Source: Desulforamulus profundi
Lineage (GTDB): Bacteria; Bacillota_B; Desulfotomaculia; Desulfotomaculales; Desulfotomaculaceae
Direction: 5' to 3'
Length of the DNA stretch: 13,385 bases
Assembly: GCF_002607855.1 (NCBI RefSeq)
Contig: NZ_AWQQ01000034.1
Coordinates: 1 to 13,385, forward strand
Shown here: positions 1-7,591 of the stretch, one piece after another
Layout: every line of letters starts with the position of its first letter
Numbering within the stretch: position 1 is the first letter of the stretch
Notes under the pieces: model-generated
Databases searched by the model: none
Told to the model about the DNA's origin: nothing
What the model saw: only the letters and a program-made list of their open reading frames with translations
Made by a program: the position numbers and the translations under genes

Positions 1-212
1 CCTTCTGTGCGTGTAACCACATCGGCCATTCTCAATTCATATTTCGGAGCTCAATCACTTCAGCTTTCGCTTTCGGCCCGCTATTTTGCCGTTCTACGCT
101 TAAAGCTTTCAGTTACCTGAAAACCTCCAAGAACTGGCTACAGGGCTGCTGGTTAGGCTTTACCCTGGTGGGGCTTACACCCACTAGACTTAGCGACCTT
201 ACCCGGCCGCAC
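1..212 (-). mobile_element. Group II intron, 5' part of domain I (cut by the left edge)
   Basis: Read on the minus strand, this stretch starts at 212 with GTGCG, the conserved 5' end of group II introns. The next bases (GGTCGCTAAGTC, then a GTGGG/CCCAC hairpin) resemble the start of the Lactococcus Ll.LtrB intron, as does the later CGAAAGCGAAAGCTGA. The six exon bases just before the intron (CGTGTA on the minus strand, window 213-218) are perfectly complementary to TACACG inside the intron (window 10-15). This is what an IBS1/EBS1 pair should look like. The intron runs off the window, so its reverse-transcriptase/maturase gene is not seen. It lies downstream of the SWIM/SNF2 operon in the same orientation. 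The identification is from remembered conserved features, not a covariance model; the subclass (IIA-like) is a guess. Confidence 0.72.
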
Positions 213-234
213 TACACGTAACTAAATACGTTCT

Positions 235-261
235 CTCATGGAAGGCATAGGAGCCCATGAG
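235..261. repeat. Imperfect hairpin in the 5' exon of the intron
   Basis: CTCATGG (235-241) and CCATGAG (255-261) are perfect 7-base inverted arms around a 13-base loop. They lie between the small basic gene and the intron insertion point. It has no T tract on either side, so a terminator role is not supported. It may simply mark the intron target or an older element. Confidence 0.3.
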
Positions 262-292
262 TTTGGACGGGGCTACCTATGGCTTTACCGTG

Positions 293-322
293 CTCCTAGA
301 GGTCAGACTTGCTTTTTTGCTT
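293..322. repeat. Left copy of a 30-base dispersed direct repeat
   Basis: The sequence beginning CTCCTAG and ending CTTGCTTTTTTGCTT recurs in the same orientation at 5079-5107 with one 1-base gap and two mismatches. This copy is just beyond the stop of the 67-residue gene. The other copy overlaps the ribosome-binding site of the SWIM gene. Together they bracket the three-gene operon. The right half is low complexity, but the left half is not, so chance is unlikely though not excluded. Confidence 0.5.
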
Positions 323-340
323 CTTTTTGCTTTTTCTAAC

Positions 341-544
341 TCACATTTCCTTTACCTGTTTTATTACCCGCCGGTAAAACTCCTGCCAGAGGGGTGACAT
401 ACGGCTTAGGTCCGCTTTGCCCACATGGTATGAAGACTTTGGGCCGGGATGAAGCGGAAGATTAGCCTTGTTTTCCGTGCCTGCATTTTGCCTTCTGGCT
501 TCCAGTCGTTTCTTTCTCTTTTTGGCTTTCTCCTTCTTTGACAT
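341..544 (-). CDS. Small very basic protein, unknown function
   Basis: This is a 67-residue protein whose first 18 residues are almost entirely Lys, Arg, Glu and Ala (MSKKEKAKKRKKRLEARR), probably a charged helix. A Pro/Gly-containing linker follows, then a C-terminal segment with LWQEFYRRVIKQV that could be a short amphipathic helix. The ATG is preceded by AAAAGGAG with a 9-base gap, a good ribosome-binding site that overlaps the stop region of the SNF2 gene 18 bases upstream. It is therefore very likely translated as the third gene of the SWIM–SNF2 operon. I recognise no family. The charge suggests nucleic-acid binding or an accessory role with the helicase, but that is inference. Confidence 0.62.
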   Translation of the reverse strand: MSKKEKAKKRKKRLEARRQNAGTENKANLPLHPGPKSSYHVGKADLSRMSPLWQEFYRRVIKQVKEM

Positions 545-562
545 ACTCAGGTACTCCTTTTA

Positions 563-3462
563 TTATAAGTCAAGCTCCAACCATTCCTTGCGCAGGGTGA
601 ATATCTCTCTGAGCTCGCCGGTAGACAATTCGGTGATCCAGGACTCACCGCCGCCGACAATCTGCTGGTTGAGCTCCTGCTTCCGTTCAATCATCTCATC
701 GATCCGTTCTTCCAGGGTACCCAGGCTGATAAATTTATGGACCTGGACATGACGCTGCTGGCCAATCCGATGGGACCGGTCAGTGGCCTGGTTCTCCACC
801 GCCGGGTTCCACCAGCGATCGAAATGAAAGACGTGGTTGGCGGCTGTTAAGTTCAGTCCTACTCCTCCGGCTTTCAGGGAGAGGATGAAAATATGGCAGG
901 CTTTCGGCCCGACCAGAGTCCTATCTTGAAAACGGGCGATCATCTCATCCCGCTGGCCCTTTGGGGTACCTCCATGCAAAAAGAAAGCCTGCTCACCTAA
1001 CTCCTTCTGTAAGATCTGCCGGAGCATCTGACCCATGCCCACAAACTGGGTAAAAATCAGACAGCGGTCCCCCTGCTGCCTCACCTCTTCTACCATAGCC
1101 AGTAAACGGTCAACCTTGTTGGAACGCTCTCTAATGTTAAACAAATTGCCTTCTTTAAGAAAAAGGGCCGGGTGGTTGCAAATCTGTTTTAACTTGGTTA
1201 GGGTGGCGAGAATCAACCCCCGGCGGGCCATATCATCTGCCTGATCCAAACCATCAAACATAGATTGCAAGACATTTTCATATAGAGAGGCCTGTTCCGC
1301 TGTCAGGGTATATACTCCTTCCTCTCCTGTTTTTCCGGCAGAGCCAGTTCGATGGCGGGGTCACTTTTCACCCGGCGCAGCAGGAAGGGGCCGATCAGCC
1401 GCTGCACCCGTTGAATATCCTGGGCCTCTCTCTTACGCTCAATGACACTGACAAACCGCCGTTTAAAATCTCCCAGGCTACCCAAGTAGCCCGGATTTAA
1501 GAAATCCATGATGGACCATAGCTCCGTTAGACGGTTCTCCACCGGTGTTCCGGTCAGGGCCACCCGGTGACTGCCTTTTAACCTGCGGACAGCCGAGGAC
1601 TGTTTAGTGTAGGCGTTTTTAATGTTCTGGGCTTCGTCCAGGCAGATGCAGTCCCACTCTGCAGAACAAAGGTCCTCTTCATCCAGGTGGGCCAGGCCGT
1701 AGGTGGTAATTACCAGATCCGCCCCTGCTATGGCAGATTGAAAATCCTGACCCTTTTTGCGCTGGGGCCCGTAGTGAAGGTAAATATTCAGGCCGGGAGC
1801 AAACCGCGCCAGCTCCTTCTGCCAGTTACCCATCACCGAGGTGGGGCAAATCAGCAAAGAGGGTGTGTGTGGCTTGTCCTCAGCCAGGTTATTTTCCTTA
1901 ACCTTTAAAAGATAGGCAATCCACTGGACGGTTTTCCCCAGGCCCATATCATCGGCCAGGCAGCCGCCCAGGCCGAAGCGACGCAGAAAAAGCAGCCAGG
2001 AACTGCCCATCCGCTGGTAATTGCGGAGGGTTCCATGAAAAGAAGCGAAATCATCTTCCACGGGAACGGTAGAGAGACTTCTAAGCTGCTCCACCATTCG
2101 GGACAATTGCTCATTTAATTCCACTTCAAAGGTGACGGCATCGCTCTGCCGGTCCGTTTCTTCAGAGACAGACCCTTGCTCATCTTCCGGAGACAGCAGA
2201 TACGTTTGCAGGGCCTCGCCTAAGGAGAAGGTTTTCTTGCTTTTTACCACCCGCAGCACCTGCTGCAAAAATGCCGGGTCCAATATTATCCACTGACCCC
2301 GAATATACATCAGCCGGCGTTTTTCTTTGGCCAGCCGCCGGAACTCCTCTTCCGACAGTTCCAGATCCCCCACTGCCAGTTTCCAGTCAAACTGTAGAAG
2401 TTGTTCTACTCCCAGGCAGCGTTCTCTCCAGGACCCGACTGATGAGCGGGTCTTCATCTTTAGCTTTGGCTTAAGTTTCTGCACCTCTTGCCACCATTTA
2501 GGCAAAAGGACAGTGTAGCCGGCTGCCACCAGTTTAATGCTGTCGGCATTAAGAAATTCCCACGCCTCTGCCTCACTCAGTTTACTGCGGATTCTGCCCC
2601 TTTCCTCCGGGTAGTTTTTACAATCTGCCAGCCAGGGGACAATAATTTTCCATTTTTCTATATCCCGTTCAACACGCCGCCGGTGAGCCGCCCAGTCCGC
2701 CGGCACTTCTCCGTCCTTGCAGGAAGCAAGCCCTTCCGTTACGGCATCCCACTTTACCAGCCGGTTTTGATCCTTCTTATCCTGTAAAAGTATGTTAAGC
2801 TGCCATATGTTATCGTCCAGCGGCTCAACCAGTTGCAGGCAGGTACGGAAGGGTGTGTCATCCACCTGCCAGCCGATAGCCTCCAACCAGTCCTCTTCGC
2901 CGGCAAAGGATACCGTCCGGTGATGACCGGATTGCAACAAGGGATAAGTCCCGGCCAGCTCATCCCAGGCCTGAATAATATCCTCATTCTGTTTAATTAA
3001 TTCATCAATTATCTGATCTGTCCATGTTGATAAATAGGGTATGTCTGCTAGCGCCTTAAGATCATCTGGCCAGTCCAACCGCCAGCCCCTTTGACCCTGC
3101 TGCCACTTGTCAAAATCCGGCCGCCACCGTCCTTCGACCAGTGCTTGCTTAATTACCGGGGCAATTTCCCGGAGATTGGTTATTTCCTCACTCCAAAGCC
3201 ATTCCATAGTTGTCGCCTGAACAGGTTCAGCAAACAGCCCCAGTGCCATCCAGGGTGAGAGGTAAATGCCGGAACGGTTGTCCGGAGTAAGCTCTTTGAT
3301 AAGAGTACCGTAAAAAGAAGACCGATGCCAGGCAAAGAGACGCAATTTCAACTCCGTCGGATGTAACTGGCTCCACTTCGTATCATTTTTCCACTGGCCC
3401 CAGATAAAAAATCCTCCCTTAGGAAGCCACTCGGCAAAAACTTTAACGCTACCTGGATTCAT
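563..3462 (-). pseudogene. SNF2-family helicase (YwqA-like), interrupted by a 1-base frameshift
   Basis: This is a large SWI2/SNF2 DNA-dependent ATPase read in two frames, about 966 residues if joined. Residues 1 to about 470 form the bacterial SNF2-associated N-terminal region. The ATPase core has Walker A DMGLGKT (505-511), the DEAQ box (609-612) and TGTP (637-640). The second piece carries the C-terminal lobe: ICNHP, the [10 protein letters not shown] motif, the [10 protein letters not shown] motif VI and a C-terminal helix. The first frame stops with EYIP at 1303. Adding one C to the CCC run (window 1306-1308) restores [19 protein letters not shown] and joins the halves without loss. The gene starts with ATG overlapping the SWIM stop (ATGA), implying translational coupling. 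SNF2 proteins of this type translocate on or remodel DNA; the cellular role here is unknown. If the deletion is real, the product lacks its second RecA lobe and would be inactive; if it is a sequencing error, the gene is intact. Confidence 0.88.
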
Positions 3463-5069
3463 GAGATCAGTTTTCCTTTCTGCAGTTCTTCATGGAAAGC
3501 TCGGGAACGCGGGTACTGATCCACCAGCCCCTTAATAAATTTGTCCCATTCCTTCCCCAGCTTAAGTTTCTTATATAGTCGGTGAAGTTTCTTAAGTATC
3601 CTTACTGCTTCCTGATAAGATTTGCGGTTTTTGGCTTCAATTAAACGTACCGCCCACTGGTGGTACAGGGGAAGGATCATGAAGGGAGCTTTAGCTTCCA
3701 CATGACGAAGTTCTTCCGGGGAAATCTCCAGGAAATCCCGGCAATGACACATGGTTAAGTCCACCCAATCCTTATATTCCCTTTGTTCCAGGAGGCTTTC
3801 GGAATAAAACCAATAACTACTCGGCAGCCATGATTTAAGTACCGCGTGATATTCATCCTGGACACCGGCTCCGTCGGCAGCCTCGGCCCAAAAATGACAG
3901 ATTGCTTGAAATTCATTGGGATCTGCTTTGGTTGTCCACGGCATAAGCCAGCGCAACCATTCCAAAAGCCTCCCCCATTGTCCGGTCTGGCTAAAGCCTG
4001 ATAGGAAATAAAATATATCGGACAGTTCAAAATTATTAATTTCCCCTAAAATTTTTCTGGCTTCAACATCTTTCTTTCCCAACACGAAAAAATGAGCCAA
4101 TCCAAGACCTGCCCGGTAGTACTCCGGGGCTTTATCACAAAACTTTTCCGTTAATAGATGGTATTCATTTTTAATCCATGGCTGATAACACAGGTAACTT
4201 TCCCAACTTAACCTGTAGATGTACAGCCAGTCAAAGATGGCAGTAGAACCTTTGAAATAATAACTGCGGGTAATTTCCAAAGCCTTTTGCAAAAAGGGCC
4301 GGTATTTTTCTATCTCCTCGTCAGTCATTGGTTCCGGCAAATGGTCAACCAGATCATTTTCGCACTGGTCAAAAAAAACATCCCGGTAGTAATTATTTAG
4401 TCGCAAGTTAATGTCTTCAACCCAGTTTAATATAAAAAGTATCCCGTGAAAGCAAAACAACTCCCTTGGTTTATCCGGCCACTGGCTGCAAACAGAAAAA
4501 ATTCTATCTTTAAAATTAGTATAGATTGTTCTAAACATTGAAAAGAAATAAAAATCATAATCGTTCCGGTTGGAAAACAGGCTTAACTTACGACTCAACT
4601 GTCGGTGTTCCTTTTCAAAATAACTGTACCATGCTTCCAACGGCCCTTCCGGTAACGGGATGTTTTGTGAACCCGTTTTGCCTTCCGCAGCCTTTGGGTG
4701 CAATTTGGCCAGTCCTTTGCTCATCTGCTCCTCATGGTGTTTATTAACCTCAGCCATAAACACACTGGGCCATTGATAACCGGAATAAAGATAAAAAAAG
4801 GCGGCAGCCATATGGTGACAAAACTCACCACTGGAGCAACTGCAATCATTATTAGAAAAATCATCAACAAAAATATGTGCTTTACTGGTGAAAAAACGCT
4901 CCCCAGGTTCGCTTACCTCCGCCCTGATAACGGCATCCTCTATTTTTACACTTTTAACACAACACTTTTTAAAATAATCCAGTCCCTCTTCAATAATGTC
5001 CAAATCTACTTCGTTTTTGATTTTTTCAGCTAACTGATTAAGTAATTCTTTGGCAATTCTGGCGACCAT
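3459..5069 (-). CDS. SWIM zinc-finger protein (YwqB-like)
   Basis: This is a 536-residue cytoplasmic protein with a SWIM zinc-finger near the N-terminus: CSCSSGEFCHH gives the CxC...CxH pattern with C76, C78, C84 and H86. SWIM fingers bind DNA or partner proteins. The remainder is helix-rich, with many Trp and Tyr residues and no catalytic motif I recognise; it looks like the long helical tail seen in YwqB-type proteins. The ATG has a strong AGGAGG site 8 bases upstream. Its stop overlaps the SNF2 start by four bases, and SWIM/SNF2 pairing is known in Bacillus (ywqB/ywqA), so the two probably act together on DNA. It is AT-richer in its middle part than the genes to the right. Confidence 0.85.
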   Translation of the reverse strand: MVARIAKELLNQLAEKIKNEVDLDIIEEGLDYFKKCCVKSVKIEDAVIRAEVSEPGERFFTSKAHIFVDDFSNNDCSCSSGEFCHHMAAAFFYLYSGYQWPSVFMAEVNKHHEEQMSKGLAKLHPKAAEGKTGSQNIPLPEGPLEAWYSYFEKEHRQLSRKLSLFSNRNDYDFYFFSMFRTIYTNFKDRIFSVCSQWPDKPRELFCFHGILFILNWVEDINLRLNNYYRDVFFDQCENDLVDHLPEPMTDEEIEKYRPFLQKALEITRSYYFKGSTAIFDWLYIYRLSWESYLCYQPWIKNEYHLLTEKFCDKAPEYYRAGLGLAHFFVLGKKDVEARKILGEINNFELSDIFYFLSGFSQTGQWGRLLEWLRWLMPWTTKADPNEFQAICHFWAEAADGAGVQDEYHAVLKSWLPSSYWFYSESLLEQREYKDWVDLTMCHCRDFLEISPEELRHVEAKAPFMILPLYHQWAVRLIEAKNRKSYQEAVRILKKLHRLYKKLKLGKEWDKFIKGLVDQYPRSRAFHEELQKGKLIS

Positions 5070-5078
5070 AATGATGTC

Positions 5079-5107
5079 CTCCTAGGGTCGGGCTTGCTTT
5101 TTTGCTT
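5079..5107. repeat. Right copy of the dispersed direct repeat
   Basis: This is the second copy of the sequence at 293-322, in the same orientation. It overlaps the AGGAGG site of the SWIM gene and lies next to the decayed transposase fragment. The homology extends only to the right of CTCCTAG; to the left the two loci differ. Confidence 0.5.
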
Positions 5108-5132
5108 TATTTTCCTGCTCTATCTTTTTTAG

Positions 5133-5252
5133 GCTATCGCATATAACTTGCTTAACTGGTTTAGAACGGCATTGTTACCTGACCAAGCTGGGGTAAAGCT
5201 GTTATCGCACTGGGGCTCAAAACGAAAGAACTCTTCATCGTCCCCCAGTTAG
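5133..5252 (+). pseudogene. Transposase C-terminal fragment (possibly IS1380-like)
   Basis: The plus strand has a 39-codon open stretch between two stops with no start. It begins AIAYNLLNWFRTALLPDQAG. The pattern (A-Y-N-L-x-N-W-F-x-x-x-x-L-P) resembles the C-terminal helix of DDE transposases such as IS1380-type enzymes. A following frame (FIVPQLARAEAA) may continue it after a frameshift. It has no N-terminal catalytic part or recognisable terminal repeats, so it is a remnant at best. It is the only plus-strand coding trace that I find plausible in the window. The family assignment is from memory and needs a protein search. Confidence 0.4.
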
Positions 5253-5744
5253 CTCGGGCAGAAGCAGCCACAAACTGATTAGCCTCGGATACCTCTTTAA
5301 AGAATGGCTGTCATTGGCAGCCTCTGGTTTCATGCTGTCTTTTCATGGGTTTGCTTAGTTTCTTTCCATTTTTCAAAGATACCTGGACTTAAGAGCCTAA
5401 TAGAAAAATCCCATAGCGGGCTGATTAACGGAAACCAGGCGATGAATCTTCCCGGCAACCCCTCACCGCAGCTAAGAGCCATCTATTATGAACCACCCGA
5501 TCATTTAGATTTAAAAATACGTACCTTATATCATGAAAACTTTCTTAAAACACCGTACCAAACAGGAATTTATCAATTTCGTCCGGGAGTCCTTTGCCAA
5601 ACTGCCCAGCATGGCGCCCAGGGGGATAAGATCCAGTGCTCCCTGCCCCCTGCCGCTGCCGACACCCCGCCTGCACCGCGCCCGCACCACCGGCAACAGC
5701 CCCCACCCCTTTGTAAGTTATAAAAATGATTGACAGGTAACAGC
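5253..5744. other. Gene-poor region, no recognised gene
   Basis: About 490 bases with no convincing coding sequence. Plus-strand open frames exist (for example 5304-5723 and 5533-5733), but they lack a ribosome-binding site and recognisable domains, and overlap each other in different frames. Base composition shifts abruptly: the first part is AT-rich and 5610-5710 is C-rich and nearly pyrimidine/GC-biased. Together with the adjacent transposase fragment this looks like a scar of insertions and deletions. Confidence 0.45.
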
Positions 5745-5781
5745 ATTAAAGAAGAGGAGCAACGGGCTCCTCTTCTTTAAT
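5745..5781 (-). terminator. 16-bp perfect hairpin ending the DUF3243 gene
   Basis: ATTAAAGAAGAGGAGC (5745-5760) pairs perfectly with GCTCCTCTTCTTTAAT (5766-5781) across a 5-base loop. The stop codon of the DUF3243 gene lies inside the arm. The stem's own A- and T-rich ends supply a short T stretch on each strand, so it could work in both directions. A separate long T tract is missing. Confidence 0.7.
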
Positions 5782-6037
5782 GACGGATGCTTGCCTTGTG
5801 AGATACCCGGGCCATCAGGGAAGCCAGTGTCTTTTTCTCTTCTTCGTTTCCTTCATCCCACAATTCTTTCATTAGACGTTGTTCTTGGTTGGCGGGGTCA
5901 AAATTGTTGGCAAAGAAGCTGCCCAGCCTGTAAGCGACGTTGTTAATGGTTTCCTTATCCATGCCAACCCTTTCTCCTAGACCCACTGCACCCCCCATTA
6001 TCTCTTTCCATTTATGCCAGTTATGACCTAATTCCAT
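5777..6037 (-). CDS. DUF3243 family protein (YmfJ-like)
   Basis: This is an 86-residue soluble protein with the DUF3243 pattern: a WHKWKEIMGGAVGLGERVGMDKE start, a central IxxxAYRLGSFFANN helix and an acidic helical C-terminus. It resembles B. subtilis YmfJ in length and layout. Its biochemical role is not known. The open frame extends to a TTG at 6040, but the adjacent ATG at 6037 sits 7 bases after a very strong AGGAGG (6045-6050), so I take the ATG. It lies 106 bases downstream of lgt in the same direction and may be co-transcribed with it. Confidence 0.85.
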   Translation of the reverse strand: MELGHNWHKWKEIMGGAVGLGERVGMDKETINNVAYRLGSFFANNFDPANQEQRLMKELWDEGNEEEKKTLASLMARVSHKASIRH

Positions 6038-6143
6038 CAAATCACCTCCTGCTCATATTTTGTCCTATTCAAGAAAATCAAATTCTTGTGCATTTATGGA
6101 AGTATAAAAAAAGGATTTAACCTCCCATATTTGCGGTAGATTT

Positions 6144-6947
6144 CTAATTTCTGATATTGATCCTGTTAACGTCTTTTTTATTTGCAGATTGTCGTTCGCG
6201 ATTGTACAGGTAAACCATGAAGGCCACAGCGATGCAAATGGTAACCACAGAGGACACCTGCGCTGCTTTTAAGTCCATAACGGTCCGTAAACTGTCTGCG
6301 CGCCAGAATTCCAGCACAAATCTGCCAGCGGAATAAAGGATAAAATAGCCCAGTGCAATAAAACCGTCAAAGGGCTTCCGTTTATAAAGCACAAGCAGCA
6401 GGATCAAAACCAGTACATCCCCGGCTGCCTCGAACAACACTGCCGGGAAAAGCGGTTGAGAACCAAAGGTATAATAAGCATCGGTGCCGGCAGGATAAAT
6501 CACTCCCAGGTGTTGATGGGGAATGCCGTAACAACAGCCATTTAAAAAACAGCCAATACGTCCCACGGCCTGCCCCACCAGCACTCCCGGCGCCAAGGTA
6601 TCCATCATGAGCCAGAGGGCGATTTTTTGTTTTCGGCAATACCAAATAACTGCCAGCAGACCTCCCACCACCGAACCCTGAACAGAAATGCCCCCGTTCC
6701 AAATGGCCGGTATTTCCGAAAGATGGCTGCCGTAATAATCCCAACTGAACATAACCTCCCAGAGCCGGGCACCCAGGAGACCGCCCAGGATGGCATAAAA
6801 GGCCAGGTCCAAAACTTCTTCCTGGTAACGCTGCTGTGTTTTGGCCACATAGTAGGATACCAGCAGACCTGCAAGAATTCCCAGGGAAAGCATAACCCCA
6901 AAGGAACGGACCGGAAAATCTCCGACATAAAAGAGTACTTGATGCAA
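6144..6947 (-). CDS. lgt: Prolipoprotein diacylglyceryl transferase
   Basis: Lgt moves diacylglycerol from phosphatidylglycerol to the lipobox cysteine of prolipoproteins at the cytoplasmic membrane, the first step of lipoprotein maturation. The protein has about seven hydrophobic segments. The Lgt signature is present as GRIGCFLNGCCYG (129-141), and the NGGISVQG loop is at about 84-91. In E. coli the equivalent loop carries the important His103 (HGG); here Gln90 occupies that place. I start at TTG (6947), because AAGGAG lies 7 bases upstream and the resulting MHQVLF matches the usual Lgt N-terminus (MHPVLF). The GTG at 6956 overlaps the ribosome-binding site. The length of 267 residues is normal. 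Confidence 0.95.
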   Translation of the reverse strand: MHQVLFYVGDFPVRSFGVMLSLGILAGLLVSYYVAKTQQRYQEEVLDLAFYAILGGLLGARLWEVMFSWDYYGSHLSEIPAIWNGGISVQGSVVGGLLAVIWYCRKQKIALWLMMDTLAPGVLVGQAVGRIGCFLNGCCYGIPHQHLGVIYPAGTDAYYTFGSQPLFPAVLFEAAGDVLVLILLLVLYKRKPFDGFIALGYFILYSAGRFVLEFWRADSLRTVMDLKAAQVSSVVTICIAVAFMVYLYNRERQSANKKDVNRINIRN

Positions 6948-6960
6948 AGGATCCACTCCT

Positions 6961-6988
6961 TTTCGAAATTCGAGTTTCGAAGTTCGAA
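6961..6988. repeat. Four tandem heptamers, consensus NTTCGAA
   Basis: Exactly four 7-base units in a row: TTTCGAA, ATTCGAG, TTTCGAA, GTTCGAA. They lie just upstream of the lgt ribosome-binding site, within its 5' leader. The unit is partly self-complementary, so the transcript could fold here. Confidence 0.75.
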
Positions 6989-7027
6989 AAAACTGTTTTC
7001 AGGCACTTCTTTAATTTCTTTTTATTA

Positions 7028-7057
7028 TATAAACCATTTTTTCTTAGCCTTTGTCAA
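7028..7057 (-). promoter_or_regulatory. Candidate lgt promoter
   Basis: On the minus strand a perfect TTGACA (-35; window 7052-7057) is followed after 18 bases by TTTATA (7028-7033). A TGG just before it gives an extended -10. A TATAAT also occurs but at a 22-base spacing. It lies between the trxA terminator and lgt, so lgt probably has its own transcript start. Confidence 0.5.
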
Positions 7058-7103
7058 CACCCACCAAAGGAACATCAAAAAATCTCTATCTGCAAAGTAT
7101 AAA

Positions 7104-7127
7104 TCCCCCGTTTTGGCAAACGGAGGA
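7104..7127 (-). terminator. trxA terminator
   Basis: A 10-pair stem (TCCTCCGTTT / AAACGGGGGA on the minus strand, one G·T pair) with a 4-base loop begins 12 bases after the trxA stop and is followed by TTTATA. The stem is strong; the T tract is short. Confidence 0.7.
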
Positions 7128-7138
7128 TCAATAAAACC

Positions 7139-7456
7139 TTATAGAAGCGCGTTAAGCTTCTTTTCCAGGTCTGCTTTGCTGGTAAAGCCAATGACCTGAT
7201 CTGCTTTTTGCCCGTTCTTAAAGAAGATGAGGGTAGGAATACTCATGACGCCGAATTGTTGGGCCAGGTCCCTGTTTTCATCTACATTCACTTTGCCGAT
7301 TTTGACCTTACCGGCAAACTCCGAGGACAACTGCTCAATGATCGGTGCGATGGCGCGACAGGGGCCGCACCAGGCTGCCCAAAAATCAACCAGCACGGGA
7401 ACATCCGACTTAAGTACCTCAGTTTCAAAATTTGCGGCATTGAATTCCATTGCCAT
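7139..7456 (-). CDS. trxA: Thioredoxin
   Basis: This is a standard 105-residue cytoplasmic thioredoxin, a disulfide reductase for ribonucleotide reductase, methionine sulfoxide reductase and other targets. The redox motif WCGPC is at 29-33, the buried Asp at D24 and the cis-proline at P74 (SIPTL). The final helix ends [12 protein letters not shown] has AAGGAGG upstream at a 9-base gap. It is a single-gene unit with its own candidate promoter/palindrome and terminator, between an XRE regulator gene and lgt. Confidence 0.97.
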   Translation of the reverse strand: MAMEFNAANFETEVLKSDVPVLVDFWAAWCGPCRAIAPIIEQLSSEFAGKVKIGKVNVDENRDLAQQFGVMSIPTLIFFKNGQKADQVIGFTSKADLEKKLNALL

Positions 7457-7509
7457 GTAAAATCGCCTCCTTGTAACTTATGAATATGAACACACTGAAA
7501 TAGACTATC

Positions 7510-7527
7510 TATAGGTACATACCTATA
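7510..7527. promoter_or_regulatory. Perfect palindrome upstream of trxA (candidate operator)
   Basis: TATAGGTA CA TACCTATA is a perfect inverted repeat with 8-base arms and a 2-base centre. It overlaps the last bases of the candidate -10 box of trxA and extends over the likely transcription start, a typical repressor position. The adjacent triple-HTH regulator is an obvious candidate binder, but this is only inferred from proximity. Confidence 0.55.
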
Positions 7528-7554
7528 ATACTATAATTTCTTGTTCGCCAGCAA
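7525..7554 (-). promoter_or_regulatory. Candidate trxA promoter
   Basis: The minus strand has TTGCTG (7549-7554), an 18-base spacer and TATTAT (7525-7530) in an AT-rich spacer between the XRE gene and trxA. It is a moderate match to the sigma-A consensus. Confidence 0.5.
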
Positions 7555-7591
7555 TATTTTTTTCGCAAAAGATATTATTTTACTATTCGTG

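Noticed and set aside
1..340. CRISPR array or rRNA fragment at the left edge
   Set aside because: No regularly spaced repeats and no rRNA conserved motifs; the group II intron features explain the structured sequence better.
4698..5033. Plus-strand 111-codon frame opposite the SWIM gene
   Set aside because: Lies entirely opposite a well-supported coding region and resembles no protein.
5304..5723. Plus-strand 139-codon open frame
   Set aside because: No ribosome-binding site, no recognised domain, odd Pro/His-rich C-terminus caused by C-rich DNA, and overlap with another frame; more likely chance.
5533..5733. Plus-strand frame starting MKTFLKHRTKQEF
   Set aside because: The N-terminal 25 residues look protein-like, but there is no ribosome-binding site and the rest is low-complexity Pro/Arg; at best a gene fragment.
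6100..6135. T-tract hairpin after lgt
   Set aside because: TCCTTTTTTTATA follows the lgt stop on the minus strand, but the stem is only three to four sound pairs; not convincing as a terminator.
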